A stretch of 64,000 nt of DNA from Theileria orientalis strain Shintoku (lineage: Eukaryota > Apicomplexa > Aconoidasida > Piroplasmida > Theileriidae): contig NC_025260.1 of NCBI RefSeq assembly GCF_000740895.1, positions 2,460,001-2,524,000 of the forward strand, given 5' to 3'. Numbering within the stretch: the first letter of the stretch is position 1; each line of letters starts with the position of its first letter. Of this stretch, positions 49,540 through 59,500 are shown piece after piece. The position numbers and the translations under genes were made by a program. The notes beneath the pieces were generated by a model. The model did no database searches. It was not told the origin of the DNA and was given only the letters and a program-made list of their open reading frames with translations.

Positions 49540-50292
49540 CTAGTGAGGGGCCGGATAGTTCCATGGAGTCGGCCGTGCTTCTTCAGAGTCCAATTCGTCC
49601 TTAGACCCGGAAATTTTACTAATCTTCCTCCTCCAGGGCGTCAAATCCATCTGGAAAATATTATTTAGTCAAGTCAATACCATATAATTATTTTGATTAG
49701 GCACCGTATCCGGTTTCCTGTTAAATGTGTAAGATCCTCCGTGTGTATGTGGTTCGGTCGGATCCGGCTTCATCCTCATGTAATCGTCGTTTGCGTTTAT
49801 CTCTGGGTTCATCTCCCAGTCGTCTTCTATGGGTTTTATTCATGTGTGTGCACACTTGCATAACTTACCTGCCAAGAAGTTAGGTATGGGCAACTTCCAT
49901 GAATCTTTATACTCCCCTATATAAGGGTCGTTTTTCCTGTTTTTTAGATAGCTGAAATCCTTTTTCTTTCCATAGTGCACATTCTTTTTAGTAATAGCAG
50001 GATTCTTCCCCAATTCGAAATCCATGCCTATCATTTTCACCTCATCAGGGACTTGGTGTTCCAAGGTTACAATTGCCTTCTTGTACATAGGCCCATTTCT
50101 ATAATATTTGGGCGTTTTGCTGGTAAAATCCCTCTTAATTCTAGGGATTTTGATCAATGTGTTGACCTTTATGACCTTGGCGTCATATAGCTTCCTGAGG
50201 TACTCCCGAATCTCGAATTTAGTGAGGTTAATCGGAACCCTCAAGGCAAGCCTGTTGCGCTCCAGAAAGGCTCCAGTCCTGTGAACAGACAT
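49540..50292 (-). CDS. MRPL23: Mitochondrial ribosomal protein uL23 (3 exons)
   Basis: Exons inferred at 50292-49869, 49826-49705 and 49650-49540 (donors GTAAGT and GTGCCT; phases 1 and 0). About 218 residues. Residues 14-50, LALRVPINLTKFEIREYLRKLYDAKVIKVNTLIK, match the core of uL23 (V-P-x-N-x-T-K-x-x-I-x-x-Y-L-x-x-x-Y-x-x-x-V-x-x-V-N-T), and the form is closer to the mitochondrial branch. The extended C-terminus, rich in Asp, Pro and Trp, is usual for mitoribosomal versions. uL23 sits at the exit tunnel rim. The other two exons hold the tail (DDWEMNPEINANDDYM; MDLTPWRRKISKISG). Confidence 0.82.
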
Positions 50293-50473
50293 GGTATGCC
50301 ATGGGAAAAAAATATTCCTACACAGTCTTAAAATATATACAAATACCTCGGTGATTTAGGTGGAGACGGTAAAAACTTGGTTAAGAACATATTTAACTCA
50401 TTTTAGGCAAATCAAACAGTTTAAAAATAAGAGTATAGTGATTTTACAACAATTAAATAGCAAATTAAATAAA
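50293..50473. other. Short intergenic spacer
   Basis: About 180 AT-rich bases between two minus-strand genes. Nothing recognised. Confidence 0.4.
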
Positions 50474-50866
50474 TTAAACGTAAATCAGATTCCATCCTGA
50501 GGTTTTGAGGAAAGAATCCATCCAATTGATACATTCCCGTTTCCCCAAACTTAAATTGGAGTTGAAATAATAGTTTGGGCTGTTGAGTAAATATACACTC
50601 TAAAAAACAATAATAGCCTGTAACCTAACCTTATTAGGCAGCGACACGTGTGTGAAGGAATAGGGCCCTATAGTGAAGAGTCCTCCCTCAATGTTGGAAT
50701 CTATCAGTTTAATTTTTGATGGAATAATGCCCTCTAGCCCGTGTAGATCCTACATATCATCCTATAATTCAGTCGAACCTACCTTTTCCCTAATATAATC
50801 CTGAAATGCCACATTGGATAAAAAACTCAAAGATTCCTTGGATAGTTTTTTACTCAATTCAGGCAT
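50474..50866 (-). CDS. Small unrecognised protein, 109 residues (3 exons)
   Basis: Exons inferred at 50866-50783, 50749-50630 and 50599-50474, all phase 0, with introns of 33 and 30 nt (donors GTAGGT and GTTAGG). Sequence features: a helix FLSNVAFQDYIREK, then beta-like IKLIDSNIEGGLFTIGPYSFTHVSLPNKSVYLLNSPNYYF and GWNLIYV at the end. Length and strand order faintly recall frataxin/CyaY, but the key acidic helix is absent, so this is not claimed. An acceptor-like TTGTTTACAG directly before the ATG means it could instead be the 3' part of the gene that follows upstream (50985-51983), although no good donor links them. Confidence 0.5.
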
Positions 50867-50984
50867 CTGTAAACAATTATAACCGATGAAGCAATTATTT
50901 AAATAGTTATGCTTTCAATTTAATAAATATCAATCGAATGTGTAAATAAATTAATAGTTAATTTACAAAATATCTACTTCTACT

Positions 50985-51983
50985 CTAATTAATAATAACC
51001 CTTGAAGAAATGAATAGATGCGCGAGCCTTAGGTAATACAGATCTGACAGTTCTAGAGAAATCTCATTCTTTGAAATGGCCCGTATTATTGAGTCGTATT
51101 TAAGCTCCATTTCTGAATCATATTCCTTTTCGAGAAGTTGAGTGGTTGAGTACAAGAACAGCGTAGAATTAATTAGTTTTCCACTAGATTTGTCTATGAA
51201 CAAGTCGAAAAGCTCCCCGAATAGTAGCGTTTCAATCATGTCTGAGGCCTTTTTAAAATTATTCTTGAAAAGGCCCAATTCACATAAGCTTAACGTGGCC
51301 AGTGCCAATATTCTACCAAGCCACTCCACCCTATCAAGCTTTGACTTCCCCTGATTACCGGCCGTACTGGGTTCGTTCGTGTCCTTTAGGCTACTAGTTG
51401 ACATGTCTGAGTCATCGGTGTTCATATTAATGCCAGAAACACTGGCGCTGTCAGTATAGTGCCGGGTGTCTCCTTCTTCATTGTTACTCCTTAAACCACC
51501 TAGCAAACCCACATACTCAGAATATAACCCATCAATAACAGGTTTCAGATCATCTGCATTCGTGTGGAACCCACAGCATGAAAATGTGTAAACAATGTTC
51601 ATGTAATTTTCAAGGTGCCGTAAATTGTTATAGTTACTTACTCTGCACCTTTTCAAATATTCATCGACGTTCTCTGTATTCATACGGGTTAAAAACGAAT
51701 TAAGAGTCCTGTTTTCGTTTAATCTGTCAAAGACAACGAATTCTCTAATCTGTTTGCAGTAACTTCTTAGCTCAAACTCAACATCACCATCATCAACGCT
51801 GCTTTCAGATGAAGTTGTGAAACATCTATGTTTTACATTGCTAGATACATCCCGTGTGTTGTATAAGCGCCTTCTTGGTGTGTTAAACAAAGGTCTGCCT
51901 TCCAGTTTATATACAAAATCATTAGGCAGCCTTTTTATACGACTGGGGACAACTGTCCTCCCAAGTAATCCAAAATTAAACAT
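50985..51983 (-). CDS. Hypothetical protein with probable mitochondrial leader
   Basis: Single frame of 332 residues with an ATG. The N-terminus MFNFGLLGRTVVPSRIKRLP is basic and lacks acids for about 20 residues, which suggests mitochondrial import. An Asp/Ser/Thr-rich insertion at about 170-210 separates two helical parts. No recognised domain. It may continue into the small exons at 50866-50474 (see that entry). It lies in an AT-balanced segment between two other minus-strand genes. Confidence 0.55.
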   Translation of the reverse strand: MFNFGLLGRTVVPSRIKRLPNDFVYKLEGRPLFNTPRRRLYNTRDVSSNVKHRCFTTSSESSVDDGDVEFELRSYCKQIREFVVFDRLNENRTLNSFLTRMNTENVDEYLKRCRVSNYNNLRHLENYMNIVYTFSCCGFHTNADDLKPVIDGLYSEYVGLLGGLRSNNEEGDTRHYTDSASVSGINMNTDDSDMSTSSLKDTNEPSTAGNQGKSKLDRVEWLGRILALATLSLCELGLFKNNFKKASDMIETLLFGELFDLFIDKSSGKLINSTLFLYSTTQLLEKEYDSEMELKYDSIIRAISKNEISLELSDLYYLRLAHLFISSRVIIN

Positions 51984-52026
51984 AACTAGAAATAATAACT
52001 AACTAAATAGTACGATGTGTTGGCAG

Positions 52027-52623
52027 TTAGTAAATATAATACAGCAAGACTTTGTCGGAAAACCTTACACGTTTTTCAGCACTCTTTTTTCGTTCAACCG
52101 GGTGTTCGTCTACTTCTTCTATTTTAGAGACGTTTTCATCAATATTTGTAGAATCAAAATCATTGTTGTCTCTGTGATTCTCATCATCGTCGAAGGCTGT
52201 TGAATCTTCTATAATTACGTCAGTTTCTTCAGTGACCTCTGGAAAGGTTACACATTCTTCAGTATTCGCGATGGATAAAATTTTATTCGGTAAATTATTA
52301 TCAGTATTCTTGTGATCAACATTTTTGTATCCAAATTTGTTTAACAAACGTGTTACAAATGATTTAAAACTATCCTTCCTTAAAAATGTTGTGACCCACA
52401 TTTGATTAACAAAGTTTTTATTGTATGTCAATTCAAAATATAAATTATTTACAATACTTTTAAATTCTTTACATTTAATAATTAGAATTAAATAATAGGA
52501 AAATAATCCAATAATCATTTGCTTAAACAATTTGATGTATCTTATGTTCAAAAGTTTGAACTTGATGGCATCTTTAGTATCATCATTGTACATTACTTCT
52601 AACTGCTCGTGGGTTGCTTCCAT
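52027..52623 (-). CDS. Membrane-associated protein with C-terminal PP1-docking motif RVRF
   Basis: Frame of 198 residues with an ATG. A hydrophobic segment (MIIGLFSYYLILIIKC, residues 36-51) could span a membrane or lie in it. A basic helical part follows, then an acidic stretch (DDDENHRDNNDFDSTNIDEN) and, near the C-terminus, EKRVRFSDKVLLYYIY. KRVRF fits the [RK]-V-x-F rule for docking to protein phosphatase 1 very well, and its place next to acidic sequence is usual for PP1 partners. A role as a membrane-bound PP1 regulator is inference from this motif; no family was recognised. Confidence 0.55.
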   Translation of the reverse strand: MEATHEQLEVMYNDDTKDAIKFKLLNIRYIKLFKQMIIGLFSYYLILIIKCKEFKSIVNNLYFELTYNKNFVNQMWVTTFLRKDSFKSFVTRLLNKFGYKNVDHKNTDNNLPNKILSIANTEECVTFPEVTEETDVIIEDSTAFDDDENHRDNNDFDSTNIDENVSKIEEVDEHPVERKKSAEKRVRFSDKVLLYYIY

Positions 52624-53381
52624 TTTGATTAATAACTTATCTTTTTAAATTCTAAAACCAATTATACAATAACTCCACATACATACTATTTTAAGGTAAA
52701 AACAGGAAATTTGTGTTTTTTTAAAATATCCTATATATTATATATGGGAGTTGAACAAATTTTTATACGAAAATTGACTAACTAGTACGACCGTTAGTTT
52801 GTATGCGGAAGTACATCATAACCGTAATCACAAGTGATCATTAATTTTGAAAACTGAATGTTCCTCAAGATATGTATTATTTTATAAAGTTTAAGAGTAT
52901 TAATTCAAGGGTATAGTAAAGAGAAAAATAAAAAATAAAAGCATTTTCAGGATGGATCTATAAATCTGAAATAAGATCAAATAATAATTTCAATAAACAT
53001 AACGGTTGATTACTAATTATATAAAACCAATATAAAAAAGAATAAAATTATGAATTTAATATATATTGGTATTAACTCCATTCTTATTAAAATTGGTGAA
53101 TTGATGAGGGTCAGTGTGTTCCATAATTATTGACCCGAAAGAAAAATATTTTGGAAGAAATATAAATAGCTAAGAGTAAGAAATTAAAAAGATTAAAAAT
53201 TTTAATAAACAGACTTTAAATAACCACTAAATTTCCACTGTGAGTGGGGATGACAAATTAGTAAAACAATCAGTTCCAGTTCGTTTGTATGTATATATAT
53301 ATTGTTTGTATGTTATAATTTGATATTTAAATATAGCTGCTACCTTAATTTGGGGTACATTGGTTCCTATTTGCATAAAAG
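52624..53381. other. Long divergent AT-rich intergenic region
   Basis: About 760 bases, very AT-rich, between the RVRF protein gene and PGS1. Likely promoters for both. No gene or repeat of note. Confidence 0.5.
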
Positions 53382-55559
53382 ATGGAAAGCGATTTTGTGT
53401 TAGAATATTTCACAGAATCGACGAATATAAAGTTCCTTTATGACCCTAAGTCATACTATAATCAACTCTGTACTATGATTAAAAATGCAAAAGAGAAGGT
53501 TGTGATATCCTGCCTTTACATAGGAACCTTACCATTGGAGCAAGATTTTGTAAATAATATAGTTTACGCAAAAAAAAATAACCCAGATTTAATAGTAGAG
53601 TTATTGTTGGATAAAAATAGATCTCTAAGAAGAGAAAATACAGGAAATTGTATATTAGATTTAATAAAACCACTGCTTATGTTAAAAAATGTAAAAGTAG
53701 GATTGTATCACTCACCGCTGTGTGACGCATTGTTGAATAGAGTGCTGAGGCCACCGTTGTCGGAGGTGTTAGGAACACTGCACATGAAGATATACGTGGC
53801 GGACAGCGTGACAGTAATCAGCGGAGCAAACTGCTCAACACCGTATTTCACAACGAGAATGGACAGGTACATGGTGGTGGACGACCTGTTGTTCTCAAAC
53901 GTGATGCACACAGTAGTCTCGACGTTGGCGACGATGGCATTTAGAGCGACGCCGTCAATGGGATTCGAGTGGGTGTCGGACCTGGCGAACCCGTTGGACG
54001 ACTACCTGCTCTTCAAGAAGCAAATATACATACGCCTGCTGACAATGATAAAGATGTGCAACGAAGCGCTGGAGCCACTGCTGATGGAAAAACTGGAGCA
54101 CAACATGGAGCTGGAGTCAAAGAGGTCGAGAGGATTTAGATTCCTGAATAAGCTGACGAGAAGAAAGTCGACAGGTAGTAAGTCGTCTTCAACCTACGGG
54201 TTGAACTTCTCAGCACAAAATTCAGAAAGGAACGCGGAAACCGCAAGGTCGATAAACAGCGTGTCACAAGAAAGCGCAAGGAGCGTGTTCACAGGGGGGA
54301 AGAAGGAAAATGATCGGCGAAACAGCATAGGGATCGCCTCAGTAAACGAAGAGCCTAATAGCGTGAGGTCAGTGAACACGGGGACGAGCATAGTGCTGAG
54401 AAGCGTAGCAGGAACAAACGCAAGTCTGAGTAAGCAGAACAGCATGGAAAGAACAGCGACCCTGGACTCGACGAAAGAACAGGAAGAGGCCTCGGAGGCG
54501 CTGGTGAGACACACGCTGAGCGGAGACTACCTGCTGATGCCACACGTGTACTCAGAAAGATACAACAGCATGAAGGGAAGCTACAGCAGCAGACTAGGAG
54601 CAACCAAGTACTCAGTGCTGAGCAGCAGCAGAAACACAGTGTCAAGCGAGTACTGCGAAGCGTGCGAAAACTACAACCAGGCGTCGCCGAACAGAGTGTA
54701 CAGCATAAAGATGAGCTCAGACTCGGGAAACGCGACCGTGGGCGAAGGAGAAAGCGATACGGTATGCGAAGAGCTGGGATGCCCCCTGTACAAGCTTAAC
54801 AGAAAGTACCCGCCGATGGAAGGATTCACGAGGTTCATGATCTTCTTCCAGCTGGGATTCTCAGAGCCGCCCTTTAGACAGGACGAGATGCTGTGCAAGG
54901 ACCTGATGATCAAGTACAGAAAGTCGGGACACTCAATAGTGCTGGCGACATCATACCTTAACTTCACGGACGACTACTCAGACCTGTGCTCGTACCTGCT
55001 GAGGTGCAACAGCACGGAAAAAGGCTCGTTCTACGTGGTGACGTCCTCGCCGTCGTCAAACGACTTCAACAACTGCACGGATTCGAAGAGACTGATACCG
55101 AGACTGTACTGCATATACCAGAGCAGAATGATGAACCACGTGATGGAAAAGTTGCAAAAAATGAACGAAAACGATGAGAAGCCTGAGGATAACTTCGAGA
55201 ACAAGTTCTACTACGAGTACCAGAACCCAGGCTACACGTTCCACCACAAGGGGATCTGGATGTTCCAAGGAGACATCCCGGAAAACCCGAAGGAGCTGAC
55301 CTTCGGAGACTTCAAGAAGAGAATCAACGGGCCGTGCACAATGCTGATAGGAAGCTCGAACATCTCGAGAAGGTCGCAGAACAAGGACCTGGAAATGACA
55401 GTTATCGTGGAGACGACGTCGGTGAACGTGCTGGACCAAATCAAGTTTGAGGTGTACGACCTCTTCAAAAACTCGACCTGCGTGCCGAAGTCGACAATGT
55501 CGGAGAGGTCGAGCCTGTTCCATCGCATCCTGGCGTTCCTGCTACGCCAATACTTCTAG
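53382..55559 (+). CDS. PGS1: Phosphatidylglycerophosphate synthase, phospholipase D family (PGS1)
   Basis: Single exon of 725 residues. It has two phospholipase-D-type catalytic sites: LHMKIYVADSVTVISGANCS near residue 134 (H-x-K-x4-D) and HHKGIWMFQ near 619 with GSSNISRRSQNKDLEMTVIV downstream, the latter matching the PGS1 form (H-x-KG-x-W ... GS-x-N-x-x-x-RS-x-x-x-DLE). PGS1 makes phosphatidylglycerophosphate from CDP-diacylglycerol and glycerol-3-phosphate, the committed step to cardiolipin in mitochondria. Between the two sites is a Ser/Arg/Asn-rich insertion of about 200 residues (255-455) not found in yeast or human enzymes. The 5' 300 bp are AT-rich and the rest GC-rich, as if codon choice changes along the gene. 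Confidence 0.88.
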   Translation: MESDFVLEYFTESTNIKFLYDPKSYYNQLCTMIKNAKEKVVISCLYIGTLPLEQDFVNNIVYAKKNNPDLIVELLLDKNRSLRRENTGNCILDLIKPLLMLKNVKVGLYHSPLCDALLNRVLRPPLSEVLGTLHMKIYVADSVTVISGANCSTPYFTTRMDRYMVVDDLLFSNVMHTVVSTLATMAFRATPSMGFEWVSDLANPLDDYLLFKKQIYIRLLTMIKMCNEALEPLLMEKLEHNMELESKRSRGFRFLNKLTRRKSTGSKSSSTYGLNFSAQNSERNAETARSINSVSQESARSVFTGGKKENDRRNSIGIASVNEEPNSVRSVNTGTSIVLRSVAGTNASLSKQNSMERTATLDSTKEQEEASEALVRHTLSGDYLLMPHVYSERYNSMKGSYSSRLGATKYSVLSSSRNTVSSEYCEACENYNQASPNRVYSIKMSSDSGNATVGEGESDTVCEELGCPLYKLNRKYPPMEGFTRFMIFFQLGFSEPPFRQDEMLCKDLMIKYRKSGHSIVLATSYLNFTDDYSDLCSYLLRCNSTEKGSFYVVTSSPSSNDFNNCTDSKRLIPRLYCIYQSRMMNHVMEKLQKMNENDEKPEDNFENKFYYEYQNPGYTFHHKGIWMFQGDIPENPKELTFGDFKKRINGPCTMLIGSSNISRRSQNKDLEMTVIVETTSVNVLDQIKFEVYDLFKNSTCVPKSTMSERSSLFHRILAFLLRQYF

Positions 55560-55711
55560 CCCCCCGCCTTAATGTGTCAGTAAAAATTAATCTGTACTTA
55601 GTAAATAATGTATGTATCAGTAGGTGTGGACGTAAGTGTGCGTAAAAGGGTAATATATAGCAGCAACTAGAAGCCAGAGGCCGGAAAAACGAAGTGGAAG
55701 AAGCGGAGGGC
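55560..55711. other. Short intergenic spacer
   Basis: About 150 bases between two plus-strand genes; nothing recognised. Confidence 0.4.
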
Positions 55712-56557
55712 ATGAATTATGTGCTGGTGTATGTGTACGCAACATTAGCAGAAACTGCGCTAGTAAGAGTCAAAAAAGAGAGTTTCGTAAGCCCAAAAAT
55801 AAATATAAGAGGGAATAAGGCAATTTGGAGCACAGATAGAGGAAAAGATCAAGTTGAGATAGTAGAATCACCTTCCAAACCAAGTGAGAATATAGATCCT
55901 AACCATTTTATATTTTAGTATATAACAGTAAATTCTTTAACCTCGATAATAGTAAAGCAAAAAGGAGGGAAAATATAAGAGAAGAAGATAAAGGTAAGAT
56001 ATATAAACAAATAAATCCAAGTAGTTAAATGGGCTTCGTTTGAAGCAAGAAGATTTACGTACAAACTAGGAAGATATAACAAAAAATTGAGAAAAGTAAG
56101 TTTAAAAAATAAAATAGTAAATAAAAAATAGGTAAAAGACGAAAAGAAACAAATATATAACAACTTTAACGTGGACGATGATGAACTCAAAAAGCTGAAT
56201 CTAAAATCAAGAAGCTTGACAAGTTCAATAGAAACATTTAGAAAATATAGAAAGAAGTTCTTAAAATACCTGAAGGGATTGCATCTAAAAAATCAACCAA
56301 TTGTACCGTATGTGCCAACAAAACTGAGAAGTGAAAAGATACCAGCAAAATACTATAATTTGTCACAGGAGCCGAAAAATAAGGCGAAAAAAGTAAATAA
56401 GAAAGGAAATATTTATAATAAAGAAAAGAAGGATAAGTTAAAAGAAGAAAAGCAGGAAGTCCGGAAAAGGAAGGATGAAAAGGAAAAATATTCAGAATTT
56501 ATGTCTATATTAGCAGAAATAAAAGGAAGGAAATATTATAGAGGTAGAATATATTGA
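55712..56557 (+). CDS. Lysine-rich hypothetical protein (4 exons)
   Basis: Exons inferred at 55712-55883, 55919-55993, 56025-56095 and 56132-56557; the introns are 35, 31 and 36 nt with donors GTGAGA, GTAAGA and GTAAGT, all in phase. About 247 residues. It starts MNYVLVYVYATLAETALVRVKKESF and ends in a Lys/Glu/Arg-rich tail with KGRKYYRGRIY. The middle WASFEARRFTYKLGRYNKKLRK is strongly basic. Composition suggests an RNA- or ribosome-associated protein, but no family was recognised. The gene ends 33 bp before the SWR1-like start codon. Confidence 0.6.
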
Positions 56558-56590
56558 TCAAAAGTAGTAGTAACTTAAATAATAAAAAAT

Positions 56591-59500
56591 ATGAGTAGTA
56601 GAGATGTGAACACAGAAGAAAAGAATAAGGAGGATAAAAAGGAAGAGTGGAAAATGAAGCCAGAAACAGAACAGACGAAGTACATTAGTATAAAGGAAGA
56701 TTTGGAGAATGTTACAGTCCCTAAGAAGAAGGGAGTGGGAAAGAAGAAGTTAGGATCGACAGTGGATAAGGATACTAGGACGAAAAGTGAATTGAGTTAC
56801 GAAGGGATGGGAAAGGAAGGTGCGGAAAGCGACGAGTCAAACGAGGATGAGGAATGTGCGGAGAGCAGAGAAGACTGTTCGGAGAAAAATCAGAGGATGT
56901 GCACAAGCGACGGATCAGGAGAAGCAGGAGAAGCGGAGGAGAGAAGGTCGAGAAGAACAGCAGCAATCAATCAGAGGTTGCTGATGAAGAAGATAGCGTC
57001 TCAGGAACCAGTGGTGGAAGTGTCAGAAGACTCGCCAGATGTAAAGAGAAGAAAGAGAACCGAAAGAAGGAAAATTAACCTATTAACAGATAACGAAGAA
57101 TACGGAGATGGAATGTATGAACCATCAGGGATATATGAAGAAGATACACCATATGAGCCGAGAGTGAAGTACGAACACAGTAGAAGGTACGAGGGGGAGG
57201 ATAACGTTCAAGAGTACATGAGTGATGAGCATGTAACACAAGAAGTGCTGGATAACCCAGGAGAAATATATAACTTCAACGAACATGAAGTTAAGAGGAA
57301 GATAAAAAAGGTACTGGTTAACAAAGAAAATATATTTAAAAAAGGGTTAAAGCACGTGGAGGAGTACATGATTAATAACATGAGCATGATGATGGGAAAT
57401 AATAATGAACAGCTGAGAAGAATGGGACTGGAAAACATTAAGGTGGAAACAGAGTTCTTCTACAAGTTGGGAGGATCGTACGAAGACATGGGCGACCAGG
57501 TGGAGGAAGTTAATAGGAAGATAGAGGCGCTGCAGGGAGAGTTGAGCGAGTTGCACATGAAGATGGGAAAGTCGCAGCTGACGAAGCAGAATGAGCCCTC
57601 AATGCTGTACGCATACGTGAGTCAGACGTTGAACATAAAAGATAAGACGCTGGAGTACGAAGACATACTGCAGGAAATGAAGGATTTCCAGGACCTGGTA
57701 AACGACGAGCACAGAGAAAAGAGAAGGCTATTTAAGAATCTGATCATGGGCACGAGTAAGCAGATGCTGAAGGTGGAGCAGGAGTACCAGAAGAACGACG
57801 CAGAGAGAATGAAGCAGGTGCTGCAGCTCTACAAGAACGTGAGCAGCATGATGGACCTCTTCTGGAAAAAAATAGAAAAGTTCGCCTGGGAGCACCTGAA
57901 GAAGGACCTGCAGCAGGAGCTGATAAAGAAGAAGAAGCAGAACCTGGACAAGTTCATACAGGACGCAATCAAAGTGTCAATCAACGACCAAGAAAGGTAC
58001 ATCTTCGACAAGAAAATTAAAGGAACGGGAGGAGAGTCGAGCAGAATAAAAATGGAGTCGAGCGAGGAAGAAGCGGCAGCGGATGAGAGTGGAAAGGAAG
58101 CCAAGGACAGAGGCGCGGGAGAGGAGAGAAAAGTTAACGGAGTGGGAAGAATGAGTAGGAGAAAAGGAACCACAGCTCAGAGTGGCCAAAGTTCAAGTTC
58201 CACCAAGGTTGGCATAGACAAGAACGTGGCCGCAACTAGTAGTAGCAAGACGAAGACTAACGAGGATGAGGAGGAATTGGTTGAGGACGAGTATGTGTTT
58301 GATAAGGATGAGGAGAAGATGGAATTGGACGATTTGAAGCTTGAAGATGAGATGGATTCTGACAAGGAGGAGAATGAGTTGGACGACTTGCAGAAGGACT
58401 TGGAGATGCCACTGGAGGAGTTGTTGAAAATGTACAAACAACAGTCGAATGGTGATTTTGATGATGAGTACGAAGAGGAATTTTCAGATTATACAGAGGA
58501 TCAGACACCAGATGATAATGATGACGAAATGCATAAGGATAATCAGGAATCACCTGTGGAACCAGCTGAACAGGATGCAGTTGTAGAACCAGATCAGGAG
58601 CATGAGTCACCTGTGGAAGTAGATCAGGATCATGTGGTTGCCTGCAGTAAATCTCAGACTAGGCCTGGGCACACCAATTCTAAAACCGCTGATGCCAAAT
58701 CTACCGAGAAAGAAGTCAAAGCCGCAGTTAAGGATACCAGGTCACCAGGTGAAACAACAACCACGCGTCAGAGTGACCAAAGTTCAAGTTCCACCAAGGT
58801 TGGCATAGACAAGAACGTGGCCGCAACTAGTAGTAGCAAGACGAAGACTAACGAGGATGAGGAGGAATTGGTTGAGGACGAGTATGTGTTTGACAAGGAT
58901 GAGGAGAAGATGGAATTGGACGATTTGAAGCTTGAAGATGAGATGGATTCTGACAAGGAGGAGAATGAGTTGGACGACTTGCAGAAGGACTTGGAGATGC
59001 CACTGGAGGAGTTGTTGAAAATGTACAAACAACAGTCGAATGGTGATTTTGATGATGAGTACGAAGAGGAATTTTCAGATTATACAGAGGATCAGACACC
59101 AGATGATAATGACGACGAAATGCAACAGGATGATCAGGAATCAGTCACACGACAAGAAGATGATAATGGGTTATCAGAAGTGTCGGAAGATGACCTCTCA
59201 GACATGAGTTTGGAAACATCGGAGAATGAAGAGGGAAGAAAGGACGCACTGTCAGGAGGAAGGGGGAAGAGATCAGCCGTAAGCAAAGACTCAAAGTCCC
59301 ACTCAGCATCAAGAAGGGTAGCTAAAACGGTGGAAATAACAACGAAATATAGCAACGAAGAGGAGCAGCCAGATGCCACATCCGTCAGAGAAATTCCACT
59401 CCCACAGAAACGTCCCAGGGAGCCAGAGTCCAAGTCGCCTAGTGGGCGTGGAACAAGGACATCGCCAACGAGGCGGCAAACGGATTCTTTATCGCACTCT

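Noticed and set aside
52027..52203. Plus-strand 62-codon frame
   Set aside because: Antisense of the RVRF-protein coding region; the minus frame is longer and ends in a recognisable motif.
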